In this document: positions 22,101 to 32,111 of the stretch, piece after piece
Layout of the letters: each line of letters starts with the position of its first letter
How positions within the stretch are numbered: position 1 is the stretch's first letter
Assembly: GCA_964036275.1 (NCBI GenBank)
Contig: OZ038433.1
Coordinates: 18,172,257 to 18,236,256, forward strand
DNA from: Litoditis marina
Taxonomy: Eukaryota > Nematoda > Chromadorea > Rhabditida > Rhabditidae
Reading direction: 5' to 3'
Length of the DNA: 64,000 nucleotides
Translations under genes and position numbers: made by a program
The notes under the pieces: generated by a model
Told to the model about the DNA's origin: nothing
Seen by the model: only the letters and a program-made list of their open reading frames with translations
Databases searched by the model: none

Positions 22101-24244
22101 TGTGACGTCAACTTTGCACTTTTCAAAAATGACGTCATCTGGTCTCCAGAATCCCAGAATACGTCACTCTTAGATTGAGTTTCACCGTTAATTGACCCTT
22201 TCTAAGATATTTTCAGCATTTGAAAATATATGTGACGTTAACTTTGCACTTTTCAAAAATGACGTCATCTGGTCTCCAGAATCCCAGATTACGTCACTCT
22301 TAGATTGAGTTTCACCGTTAATTGACCCTTTCTAAGAAATTTTCAGCATTTGAAAATATATGTGACGTCAACTTTGCACTTCTCAAAAATGACGTCATCT
22401 GGGCTCCAGAATCCCAGAATACGTCACTCTTAGATTGAGTTTCACCGTTAATTGACCCTTTCTAAGATATTACCATCATTTGAAAAAATATGTGACGTCA
22501 ACTTTGCACTTTTCAAAAATTACGTCATCCGAGCTCCAGAATCCTCGATGACGTCATCAGTAGAAGACACATCTAAATCTATGTCAGTTCATGTCATGGT
22601 ATCATACTTCAAATTTTACTTGAATTGGTTAGGACTGAGCTGAGTTATAACGCAATTTGATTTACCCCGACAGAGAGGGCGAGAGAGTGCACGAAATGAA
22701 GAGACGCAGAGACATTTTCAAAGACCTATAACTCAATGAAAAAGAATTTTTTCGAAATAAAAGTTCCCCTAAGTTTGAGAGGGGTATCTATCGTGTCCCA
22801 AATTTTCAGTCAAATCGGTTCACACATAAAAATATCCCAGGAGTGCGCACCAACACAGACACACAGACAGATAGATTGATACACGACGGAAGTTGGCGGT
22901 CTGCATGAAGCGCATAACGTCATAACTCGGCTCAAACTCAATCAATTTCGTTCAAATTTCGAACATAGCTTGTAAATGTGCCATAGAAAATCAGCAAATC
23001 ATAAAAAGTTCTGATTTGCACAATTGGACCTTTTTGAGAGTGAACTAAAAAAATGAAAGCGCGCATTAGCCGGACCAAAGCCAAATCTCGCACAGCGCTT
23101 CGCGCTGCGCGCGATAACAAAAAAATGCATTTATTCAACGGGGGGTGTTATGAAACATGAAACCTCTATTAATTTTAGCTTGGAGTGTGAATGAGCTGCT
23201 AGAATATGCTGATCGCTTCTCGATGCCTAGTGTTCGTCAGAAGATTGAGTCGTATATTCTTGTTACTGATCTCCCAGGATTAATTGACAACATTTGTCTG
23301 TTTACTCTTGCAGATCAGTACAAATTATCACTATTAATGGTCAGTTTCTGTTTTTTGTTGACACAATACTTAGAAAAAGAACGTTCGTGGTTAGGAAAGG
23401 TTGGATTTTGCAAACTCATTGTAACCGTCTGTTTCTTCCAGAAGACGTTCTCACAACCGAAATGCTTTCCAAAATGCTTTCCAGGTCATACCGTCATACA
23501 CTAACTTGGGCGAGGTTGGCGGAGTGGTTACCTGTAATAGTTTTACAACGAGATGGGTTCTGGTATTCTTAGGGTTTTCGGTGAGGAGGGGGTGTCGTGA
23601 GTGTATGTTCCAGGTTACCTAAGCTGGATAGTGAAAACCCGGTTGCCTGTTAGTGGTAGGCGGTTTACACAGGCAACCAGGTTGCATGCAACCTAAATGC
23701 AACCGGGTTGCATGTGTCAAGAAAATTCGGTTGCTTCCCAAATGCAACCGGGTTGCTTTTGGTTGCTTTTCAAATGCAACCAAACACTCGATTTTTGGAT
23801 ATTTTCCTGTTTTCAATGCATTTGGTTGCATTTGGAAAGCAACCGAACTGTTTTTACACTAGGGTTGTTAATCGAGTTGAAAATTTCGAGTTTTTCGAGT
23901 TCTGCAAATTTTCGAGTTTTTCGATTCGAAATTTATTTTTTAACAACCCTACTTTACACGTGCAACCCGGTTACATTTGGAAAGCAACCGAACTGTCTTT
24001 ACACATGCAACCCGGTTGCATTTTGGTTGCATGCACCCCGGTTGCTTGTGTAATTGGTCGTAGGGGTAACATACTGAGTTCACCTGGAACTGGCCCTCTA
24101 ATTTGTTCATTTCAGTCGCGTGTTGTGTCCAACTTCACCCTCGCCGAATATAAGAAACTGATGCAAAGTTCTGCCGTGCACAACCTGTCTCCCGAGTCTA
24201 TGGTGGCAATTATGAAGAGAGGTGAATTGCTGTATCGTAAATGA
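13134..24244 (+). CDS. BTB-domain protein with divergent MATH-like N-terminus, gene 1
   Basis: Eight coding exons join in frame to 298 residues: 13134-13149, 18056-18143, 18730-18883, 19085-19194, 19881-19971, 20966-21113, 23179-23339, 24116-24244. The 16-nt first exon gives MADDK, and TTTGTTCCAG at 13081 is a 5'-UTR or trans-splice acceptor. Residues about 8-125 (PYKHFFGWNLTPF, FVGNWLIKG, YTELVGMG) form a MATH-like half. Residues about 130-235 are the BTB fold (MTDVCLVVE, HLSKTVLAHHSDYF, DEIEIKDV). After that comes a BACK-like helical tail (LLEYADRFSMPSVRQKIE, FTLADQYKL). Family role: CUL3 ubiquitin-ligase substrate adaptors, target unknown. Every exon boundary agrees with gene 2 at 27402-32111. 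Intron 1 is 4.9 kb against 0.8 kb in gene 2, because of inserted elements. The frame is intact, so it is probably functional. The MATH assignment is weaker than the BTB one. Confidence 0.82.
13552..13660. repeat. GTGAGCATGAGC repeat fragment
   Basis: GTGAGCATGAGCA, AAGTAAGCA and TCGGGCAAACGTGAGCATCAG match in order the repeat at 48412-48590 and its inverted copy at 37556-37727. This copy is diverged and lies in intron 1 of BTB gene 1. Confidence 0.55.
15427..15631. mobile_element. 205-bp hairpin MITE
   Basis: AATTCAATATCAAACCGGG plus TTTTTAGGT at the left pairs with ACCTAAAAACCCGGTTAGATAT and AAAATT at the right. Inner arms (GGTAACCTTTTTCC, GGTTACCC / GTAACCTGGAAAAAGG) also pair. Whole-length fold-back in intron 1 of BTB gene 1. 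Confidence 0.8.
15778..15900. mobile_element. MITE with AGTCACGTGAA terminal repeats, copy 1
   Basis: GTTAGTCAATTGCATAGTCACGTGAA opens and TTCACGTGACTACTCATTTAAC closes it. It matches, in reverse orientation, the copy at 37096-37215 in a deadenylase intron. Confidence 0.75.
16288..17912. mobile_element. 1.6-kb element with ~140-bp terminal inverted repeats
   Basis: CTACTAATTACCGCACC at 16288 is mirrored at 17896-17912. Homology continues inward through TACCGCACC and CAGCGCAAATTTGCGT to TTTTTCAAAAA-TCCAAAAT near 16400 and 17800. The interior has no transposase-like frame. A 213-bp MITE is nested at 16977-17189. It lies in intron 1 of BTB gene 1, directly after the 2.3-kb segment. Confidence 0.8.
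16977..17189. mobile_element. MITE, family CATACACCGCCAAG (hAT-like), 8-bp target duplication
   Basis: It starts CATACACCGCCAAGGG and ends CTTGGCGGTGTATG. GCTCCTAA flanks it on both sides (16969-16976 and 17190-17197). An 8-bp duplication fits the hAT superfamily. A second copy begins at 63775. Confidence 0.92.
18283..18600. repeat. GTAGCGGTTTGATCGAACCGCTAC-type repeat
   Basis: Inverted words such as GTCGAACCGCTAC, AGTAGCGGTTCCATCAAACC and GCTACTAGAGCTTCAGTAGC occur here. Related words recur at 25065-25110 and 32240-32295, just past the 3' ends of both BTB genes. Boundaries are unclear. Confidence 0.4.
20580..20795. repeat. Diverged fragment of the 1.9-kb element
   Basis: AATGCGCGCTTTCAATTTTTT, GTTCGAAATTTGAATGAAAT and TAATGCGCTTCGTACAGAGC follow the order of the right arm at 25415-25605. 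Confidence 0.7.
21198..23118. mobile_element. 1.9-kb element, left copy (inverted relative to 25377-27290)
   Basis: In order: a ~530-bp palindrome ending in AAAAAGTGGGGGCCC (21203-21733), the TACTGCCGTAGGTATGTGG block, an array of ~130-bp repeats (21846-22565), the TCTCTCGCC/GAGAGGGCGAGAGAG region, a CACACAGACAGATAG stretch, and GCGCTTCGCGCTGCGCGCGAT at the inner end. The same order reads backwards at 25377-27290. It lies wholly within intron 6 of BTB gene 1. It carries no recombinase or transposase frame. Confidence 0.88.
21846..22565. repeat. ~130-bp tandem repeat array with TGACGTCA motifs
   Basis: CAGAATCCCAGAATACGTCA-type units start near 21891, 22017, 22147, 22277, 22407 and (diverged) 22537. 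Each unit holds TGACGTCAACTTTGCACTTT and ATGACGTCATCTGG, so the palindrome TGACGTCA occurs about ten times. The mirrored array is at 25935-26650. Confidence 0.9.
23665..24053. mobile_element. GCAACC-rich inverted-repeat element
   Basis: TTACACAGGCAACCAGGTTG opens it and GGTTGCTTGTGTAA closes it. GCAACCGGGTTGCAT words alternate in both orientations. It lies in intron 7 of BTB gene 1, less than 70 bp before the last exon. Open frames over it that run into that exon are repeat-driven. The element is itself split by the 92-bp insertion at 23860-23951. Confidence 0.75.
23860..23951. mobile_element. 92-bp hAT-like MITE nested in the GCAACC element
   Basis: TAGGGTTGTTAATCGAG at the left, TTTAACAACCCTA at the right. 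Flanks TTTTACAC (23852-23859) and CTTTACAC (23952-23959) agree in 7 of 8 bases and equal the uninterrupted host copy (CTTTACACATGCAACCC at 23998-24014). TAGGGTTG termini and an 8-bp duplication are typical of hAT elements. Confidence 0.8.
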
Positions 24245-25205
24245 TTCGATCTCTTGACCTCAATTAGTGCCTCTTTGAACCCAAACAGTGTAGTTTCTGT
24301 TCTCGGGTTGCTATTGCATTCAACTTATAACTGCACCTCAAGCTCATTCATTCTAGGACTTTATATTCATAATTTAAGGTATCATGTATAATCTAGCTAG
24401 CTTTCATTCAATACTCATGTTTCCGGCGAAAGTTCTTGCTACTTGCTAGCTTTATTTTCGATCTCTTGTTAGTGTGCAAGTGTACTGCCGGCTCGTTGTT
24501 GTCAAGAAATCTTTTAAGTACGTTGATCGCCATTTTTCCGTCCACAATGTCAATTTGGCATTTCGTCAGATCATGTAGAATTTAAAATTTTTGTACTTTT
24601 TCCCGCTCTTTTGACTTACTGCATGCACTTTTCATCGAAATATATGTCATTATTGTTCGTCGTTCCTTTAAGAAATATCAAATTTATTTGAATTGTACGA
24701 AACATTTCTACTCTGACACCCGACTTTAGTAGTGACATTGATATGAAAGTTACAACAACAAATCGTTCACGTGAACATTCAATACTCAGTTTACATTATT
24801 ACCTTTTTTTTGTGTTTTGATTCAATAAATGTGTCCAAGAAGCGTATTGACTGTTTATGTCTAACTATGTTGTTCAACATATTCTATCGTAATTATACAT
24901 GTTCTTTATTTTGCGAAAGCCGAAAATGTATTAGAATTGGTGAATAAAGTTTTAGTTCAAAAGTTATGAGTTATCAAAGGTTCTCGCAATGGGCGTAGTC
25001 TGTAGTGTGTTAATGCGTTGCGGGGTACTTTCTAGTAATAGCTCACTTCGATTTGAACATGGATAATAACCGCTACTAACCGTTCGATCGAACCGCTTGG
25101 TAGCGTGTTACTTTCCGCCAATTTTCTATGCCATACACATTTTCGAGTTGCCGTTCCTTTCCCTTCTTTTTGTTTTTCAAATGAGTTTTTTTTGGTACCA
25201 GGAAG
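24245..25205. other. 3' region of BTB gene 1
   Basis: Candidate poly(A) signals are AATAAA at about 24824 and 24943. The rest is AT-rich, with no supportable gene. A GTAGCGGTT-type repeat word occurs at 25065-25110. Confidence 0.5.
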
Positions 25206-27315
25206 AAGTCATTCAAAATTAAAAGTCATTAAAGTAAAAGTCATTTAAAAGTAAAAGTCATTAACTCACTTTTAGTCTAAATTTGAAAATTACAAAAATT
25301 TTGTAAACTTCATTCCGGACTTTTCAACTGTTTCCATACTGAATGACTTTTACTTTCAAATGACTTTCACTTTAATCGCGCGCAGCGCGAAGCGCTGTGC
25401 GAGATTTGTCTTTGGTCCGGCTAATGCGCGCTTTCATTTTTTTAGTTCACTCTCAAAAAGGTCCAATTGTGCAAATCAGAACTTTTTATGATTTGCTGAT
25501 TTTCTATGGCACATTTACGAGTTATGTTCGAAATTTGAACAAAATTGATTGAGTTTGAGCCGAGTTATGACGTTATGCGCTTCATGCAGACCGCCAACTT
25601 CCGCCGTGTTTCCTTCCGTCTGTCCTTCCGTCTGTGTTGGTGCGCACTCCTGGGAAATTTTTATGTGTGAACCGATTTGACTGAAAATTTGGGACACGAT
25701 AGATATCCCACTCAAACCTTGGGGGCGCAAACTTTTTTTCGAAAATTTTTTTTTTCATCAAGTTATAGGTCTTTGAAAATGTCTCTGCGTCTCTTCATTT
25801 CGTGCACTCTCTCGCCCTCTCTGTCGGGGTAAATCAAATTGCGTTATAACTCAGCTCAGTCCTAACCAATAACAAGTAAAATTTGAAGTATGATACCACC
25901 ACATGAACTGACATCGATTTAGATGTAAGTCTTCTACTGATGACGTCATCGAGGATTCTGGAGCTCGGATGACGTCATTTTTGAAAAGTGCAAAGTTGAC
26001 GTCACATTTATTTTCAAATGATGGTAATATCTTAGAAAGGGTCAATTAACGGTGAAACTCAATCTAAGAGTGACGTATTCTGGGATTCTGGAGACCAGAT
26101 GACGTCATTATTGAAAAGTGCAAAGTTGACGTCACATATATTTTCAAATGCTGAAAATGTCTTAGAAAGGGTCAATTAACGGTGAAACTCAATCTAAAAG
26201 TGACGTATTCTGGGATTCTGGCGACCAGATGACGTCATTTTGGAAAAGTGCAAAGTTGACGTCACATATATTTTCAAATGCTGAAAATATCTTAGAAAGG
26301 GTCAATTAACGGTGAAACTCAATCTAAGAGTGACGTATTCTGGGATTCTGGAGACCAGATGACGTCATTTTTGAAAAGTGCAAAGTTGACGTCACATATA
26401 TTTTCAACTGCTGAAAATATCTTAAAAATGGTATATTAACGATAAAACTTTATCTAAATATGACTTATTCTGGAATTCAGAAGGCCAGATGACGTCAACT
26501 TTTGAAAAAATTGACGTGAAATATGTTTTCGAATGCTGGAAGTTTCTTAAAAATGGTCAATTCACGATGAAAGTTCATTCAAACATGACGTATTCTGGGA
26601 TTCTGAAGGGCAGATGAACTAAGTTTCTAGAACTGCAATGTTGACGTCATATTTTTTTCCGAATGATGGTAATACTTGACAAGTGGTTGATTAAGGAAAC
26701 AATTTTATCTGCACCGTACAGATCAAACCACATACCTACGGCATGTATACAAAAAGAGAAAAATTCTTGAAAAAGTGGGGGCCCAACGAATGTAAGATTT
26801 GTCTTCTGCTGTGCGCCCCTTAGACAACTACTCTCAAATGGAACAGCTACTGCTACAAAAACCGAAAAATACTAATATACTCAAGTATAACTGTTCATTA
26901 CAAACATACAAAAGTCGTAAAATATTTTCTCAAACCTGTAAACTAGAATCTACAAATCACAGATGTTAACTCAACGTACTCAATTATAGAGTTCATGGTT
27001 TTGTGCACAATGGTTGGCATTTTTTGTCATTACTTCAATTCTAGGTGCTATAACGTTTGTCATATTATTCAACAGTTGTTCTCTCTTTCGCAGCTGTGAC
27101 TTGTAGATTCTAGTTTACAGGTTTGAGAAAATATTTTACGACTTTTGTATGTTTGTAATGAACAGTTATACTTGAGTATATTAGTATTTTTCGGTTTTTG
27201 TAGCAGTAGCTGTTCCATTTGAGAGTAGTTGTCTAAGGGGCGCACAGCAGAAGACAAATCTTACATTCGTTGGGCCCCCACTTTTTCAAGAATGACTTTT
27301 AATTTTGAATGACTT
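25206..27315. mobile_element. ~195-bp AAGTCATT MITE split by the 1.9-kb element
   Basis: The 25 bases at 25206-25230 (AAGTCATTCAAAATTAAAAG...) are exactly complementary to 27291-27315. AAAAGTCATT words continue inside both ends (25219-25260, 25340-25375). Removing 25377-27290 leaves a ~195-bp inverted-repeat element, so the larger one inserted into it. Confidence 0.7.
25377..27290. mobile_element. 1.9-kb element, right copy
   Basis: It starts GCGCGCAGCGCGAAGCGCTG and ends GGGCCCCCACTTTTTCAAG. The order of blocks is the exact mirror of 21198-23118, including the TGACGTCA array (25935-26650) and the ~530-bp palindrome (26766-27288). Its outer end is about 50 bp from the 5' acceptor of BTB gene 2. 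Confidence 0.88.
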
Positions 27316-27401
27316 ATTCTCGTTGCCGTTTTTTTTTTCAGGACAACGTGCTGTGAAGTTCTCTCCGGGAATTTCGCCTTTTTCTGGTTCATCTGCACGA
27401 A

Positions 27402-30400
27402 ATGGATGATGATAAGTGTTAGTTGATTCAGTTATATTCTCTGATTCTCACAGAAACTACCAAAAATGCAGGAATGTTATTCAATACTGTGTCTTTACCA
27501 ATTGTTCGTTTGAATAGTTTCCGAATACAAGCCATTTGTGCGTGTTCAAACAAACCAGTAGCCCGTTTTTCGAAGTTTCTAGCAGCTGTTGAGCATGTAG
27601 GGTAACTACCCAACTATCTCCGCACACCCGGGTACCATGAATGAGTCATTCAAAGTCAAAGCTAAAAGTGCTACCCGCCCCCACCACCCAATCTAACTAT
27701 GTAGTTCGAATTGGAAACGGCTTGAAAGTGGACACCTGACTGCCATACTTCGTGGACTTCTGTTTTTCCACTGTGACAACCACAACCACACGGGGTAGAG
27801 TAGAGCCAAAACTATTAGCGAGGGCCAAAAACAACGCGTACATTATTGACAGTTCTGCCTCTTATGGAGCATTTTTAGTATTTAAGGGTAGGGGTCGTAC
27901 CGGCGATAGGATTTGTTCTTTTTTCGGGGTGATTTCTTTGTTGAACCTGTTTTGGTAACTCCTCTTCCAGATTAACTGAGTAGGGAACCCGTCAGACCCG
28001 ATGGTAACTTGAAACGAAAAATCGGTCACTCTCACATTTTTCATTTCACGCAAATTTTGATGTGTACTGTTAATTTGAACGATAACCCGATTTTAGTTCA
28101 GTGTAATTGGTCAAATTCAGGTTTTCTATTCAAATAATCTGAAAAGAGGCTACCACAAGGTTAGACTATCAAAAAGTACCCCCCCCCCTTCTAGTTTGGT
28201 TTCTTTCGTTTTCCACATATCTGATCACTTTTCAGATGTTCCCTATAAAGCCATTGCCGGATGGTCTATCAAACCATTCAGTTCAACAAGTGTTTACATT
28301 GTTACAGAAGGTTCGGTTAGGTGGTGAGTGATATGTATGTGTATAATAGGTTGCACATTTCATTCATCTCTAACACGTATAATGAAAGTGAATGCTCTAA
28401 TTGAAATAGTTACATTTCAAAAATAGTTGAGAGAAACACTGATATAAATGGTCTCTTTCCCATCTAAGAATAAGAAATCAAGCCGATAAATCCCAGTTAA
28501 TCAGGAACTGCAGGAAAGTGCTGCTTAGATATACCACCTATTCCTCATAGCTCCCAACTGCAAACTGAAGGCGTATAGAAAAATAGGGGAAAGGCAATAT
28601 ATGGGTGAAAGGGTGAAAATGGGTGGGTGAAGGGTGAAAATCAAGTTAACTCTTTCTCGACAAGTTCAAAGTTTATAGCAAAAACGGAAGTTTCAAATGC
28701 TATAAAGCAATAAGTTTATCAATGTGATCAAATCTGATAGTATGATCACATATTTCAGCTCAAACTGCTAATTATCTTGATTTATCATCTCTTAAGATAT
28801 GTTTTCGGAGGTGCTGACTACTGAATTTTAAATGTTATGTTTTAAGCAGATTTCGAGCTTCGACCACAGAGTCTGCTTCTAATACAGTACTCTCATTCGT
28901 ACCCTCCCATCGCAATTTGAAGGAGTTCTTGGGCAAGTGGCTCATCAAAGGATATGCTTGTTTCAAAGAAGGAATAAACACATTACTACAAGTGAGTGCG
29001 TGACAGGCGACTAGGAGCGTGGCGGTAAAATAGTGAATATTCGAGCACTTTTGTGTTTTCAAACTAATTTTGGTGGTATGTTGGTAGAAGTGAGAAGATT
29101 TTTTCGGGTTCTAAAATTTCTGTCGGTTTTCAGGTGAGTTTCACATGTAGCCAGGCTAATGCAGAACACACTTTCGAGTCGACTTCACTAGATGGAAAGG
29201 ATGTATCGGTGCATTTCCAGTTCACCGAGCTCGTTGGGATGGGGTAAGATTGCCTACACTAAGTTATTTTTACTCTCACTTGCCCTGTTCAAAATACGAA
29301 GGATTTGGTTTGGACTACTAAAAGCTTTCTGAGAACTGCTACACTACAAAACATAGATTTTTCGCTGGTTCACTTATGGTTCTCCGAAACTCTTCGGAAG
29401 TCATGTTCGAATATTGATTTTCAGAGTGGTTCCACGACCAAACTACAATCTTCCGACAAATCTGACAGATGTTTGTCTCGTGGTTGAGGGTCAACGGCTG
29501 CACCTTTCGAAAACGGTTAGTGAAGTACAATACATTTATGGTTGGCCCGTACACTTATATCTTAACATGTTGAAACGTCATATTTGAGAGAGATCGGGAG
29601 AGAATTTTTTTTGTTTATTTACATTCAAATAATATGGCACTCACTCATCAGAAAAGGGGGAGGGTGTACGATATCAAAAAGTGACAAAAGGCCGGAGAGT
29701 ATGTTTCGTACGATATTATCACAGAGCGTTGACAAAAACGTTAATTTTGGAGTACCTTACTCTCGCCAATGCAAGCAACAATATACAGATCTATATTCTC
29801 ATTATGGCCAACGCGACAGGGATTGTTGAATGAGCATATTAGAGAACTTGAACAGGATTACTGTAAAGGTTGTATCTTTGAAAGCCCAGGGAATTTTCAT
29901 CCACGGTTTTGATTGTTTTTCTGATCGAAAAGTGTGCAATTTGGATCGTTTTTTTTTCAAGATTCTCGCCCACTATTCGGACTACTTCGCAGCCATGTTT
30001 TCCGGCACTTTTTCGGAGTCGACCAAGAAGGAAATCGAAATCAAAGTCGTGAATCGCAGTTATTTCATTGCTCTTCTCGATCTTTGTTTCGGATCTCATC
30101 TCATTACTTGTGGGTCTTATTATCTCTTTTCTATTCAGATGGTGGGGGGGGGGTATTAAAATATAAAAAAATTAAATGAGAACTTTCTGTAACCGTATAT
30201 AAAATGATGTCCCTACTGGCTTATAGCAGCTAGTACGCGAAACCGGAAATGATAAGTTTACGTGGTTTCTACGTATTCGAGCAATTGTACCACCGGAATT
30301 ATTCTCATGCGCGCTGCGAACACGACAAATTCACCTGTTTTGCACTTATTATAGTTGTACATATTGTTGTTTTGAAGTGAAAGACTAAGTATTCACGTTT

Positions 30401-32111
30401 TCATTTGTGTTGTGGACGTCATAGTAAGTTGACGTTCCCTGATCTGTCAGGGAGCATCAGGGGAAAAGAATTTCTCTGCTTTTTCTGGGGTAAAAGGGGG
30501 GTAAGTCAGGGGTAAACCAGGGAGAAGATGGGGTGAAATCAGGGAAATATCAGAGAAGTGTCAGAGATATTGAAAAATGTTGATTTACCACTTTTTTACT
30601 ATAATCTATTAGCAGAACCTTATACCTACACATTATAAAGTTTTAGTGACATTTCATTGAAGATACCGGTCAAAACTGTGTTCTGCCGCACTTTTGAGAA
30701 ACCCGTACTAGATACGGCGCAGCCAGGGGTGCGTCTGTGCGCAATTCGTTCATTCAAATTGTTTCAGCTCCTGTTGAAAGCGCTTTGAACCAATCGAAAA
30801 AAGTTTAACTTTGATTAGCTGTGGAAGGAAAGACTTTCTCTTTGCTATTTGTTTTTGAAAACACTTTGTTTTCTATAAAGAAATAAGCAGTGAAAATAGA
30901 TGCTTGTCCAATCTGAGGAGCATCAGTTAGAGAATTTTTGGAGATGTTCATTCTCACCTTATGTTAACAATTCACCGTAAATAGTATCAAAGCAAGAAAT
31001 ATTTCTGAATGTTGAAAGAAATTTGCTTAATTTTTCTCTGAAATTTCCCTGACTTTTCTCGGAAATTTCCCCACTTTTTCCCTGATTGCACCCCATTTGC
31101 CCCCTGTTTTGCCTCTGTCCATATCCGGATATGGACAGGGGCAAAGTAGGGGGCAAATGGGGTGCAATCAGAGAGATTCAGGGATAATTGGAATTCAGTG
31201 AAGGGCGGTCAGAAAATGGTTTGAAAAAAAAAATCAAATTTTAACGAATAAACGGAAAATTCCGAGCTAAGGAACTGCTGCTACAAAGATCTGTGACATG
31301 AATGATGAACACCGCCTCGTAACGAAGCGACGTGAATAAATAAATATGAAAATATGTGCCCTCCCCTGGTTGTGGAACCTCAGACATTCTCTTATTTGCA
31401 GTACCGCACGTGGAGAAACTGTTGGAATATGCGGATCGTTTCTCGATTCCCAGTGTTCTGACAAAGATCGAGACAATGCTAGTCGACACTGTTGTTTCTC
31501 CAGACACATTGGACAATATTCAGCTTCTTTCTCTGGCAGATCGGTACAAATTGACTCTATTGATGGTAAGTTGTTGTTTACCGAGGATATTCCTTTTCAG
31601 TTAGAAATTAATTGGACAGCAAACCTGGTTGAAGGTTGATTTATAGCACTTAACTAGTAGATTGCAACATTCTGATTGGCATAAAATCTGTGTCATCAAT
31701 TATTCTACAGTAATCCATCGATCATTTAAGAGGCTTTTTCTAGTAGAGTAATTTAGTATTCACGTTTCAAACTTCTAAGAGTTCATAGTAGTAAAAGTGG
31801 AGAAGACAATACCGAAATGTGCAGATAATCCCAAACTTTACACATATCAAACGTTGAGCAGAAGTTCGAACATATAACTGTAGAGGGTGGGTGAAACGAA
31901 CTATACCTCTAGTGACAGTTTGTGTTTTTGGGGGGGGGGGTTTAATTTGTGGCACCCTCTGTCTCATTTAGTGTGATTTCAGTCGCACGCTGTATCCAGC
32001 TTCACCCACGACGAATATAAGAAACTGATGGCGAGTTCTGCTGTGCATAGCCTGTCTCAAGAGTGTGTGGTGGCACTTCTGAAAAGAGGTGAATCGCTCT
32101 TTGGCAAATGA
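27402..32111 (+). CDS. BTB-domain protein with divergent MATH-like N-terminus, gene 2
   Basis: Eight coding exons join to 296 residues: 27402-27417, 28236-28323, 28847-28991, about 29134-29243, 29425-29515, 29962-30109, 31402-31565, 31983-32111. The 16-nt first exon gives MDDDK. TTTTTTTTCAG at 27341 precedes a 60-bp leader and could be a spliced-leader acceptor. Exon 3 has two possible acceptors, and the one used (TTTTAAG) keeps frame and length equal to gene 1. Residues about 8-125 are MATH-like (PYKAIAGWSIKPF, LKEFLGKWLIKG, FTELVGMG). The BTB fold follows (LTDVCLVVE, ILAHHSDYF is here ILAHYSDYF, KEIEIKVV), then a BACK-like tail (KLLEYADRFSIPSV, SLADRYKLTLLM, EYKKLMASSAVHSL). Role by family: CUL3 adaptor, substrate unknown. 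It is a tandem paralogue of gene 1 on the same strand, 3.2 kb downstream. Confidence 0.83.
30440..31195. mobile_element. CAGGG-rich dispersed repeat, copy B
   Basis: GTTCCCTGATCTGTCAGGG at the left, CAGGGGTAAACCAGGGAG words, the landmark ACCCGTACTAGATACGGCGCA at 30702-30722, and a large palindrome at 31081-31174. It lies in intron 6 of BTB gene 2. Copy A is at 11280-11945. Confidence 0.65.
31081..31174. repeat. 94-bp near-perfect palindrome
   Basis: Centred on TCCGGA at 31125-31130. CTGATTGCACCCCATTTGCC on one side pairs with GGCAAATGGGGTGCAATCAG on the other, with few mismatches between. It would extrude as a long cruciform. Confidence 0.9.

Noticed and set aside
23697..24244. 178-codon frame running into the last BTB exon
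   Set aside because: Its first part is the GCAACC element and the nested MITE. Only 24116-24244 is coding, after splicing.
21198..27290. Single large foldback transposon carrying captured BTB exons
   Set aside because: The right copy is inserted inside a separate MITE and the left one is not, so two independent insertions explain the layout better.
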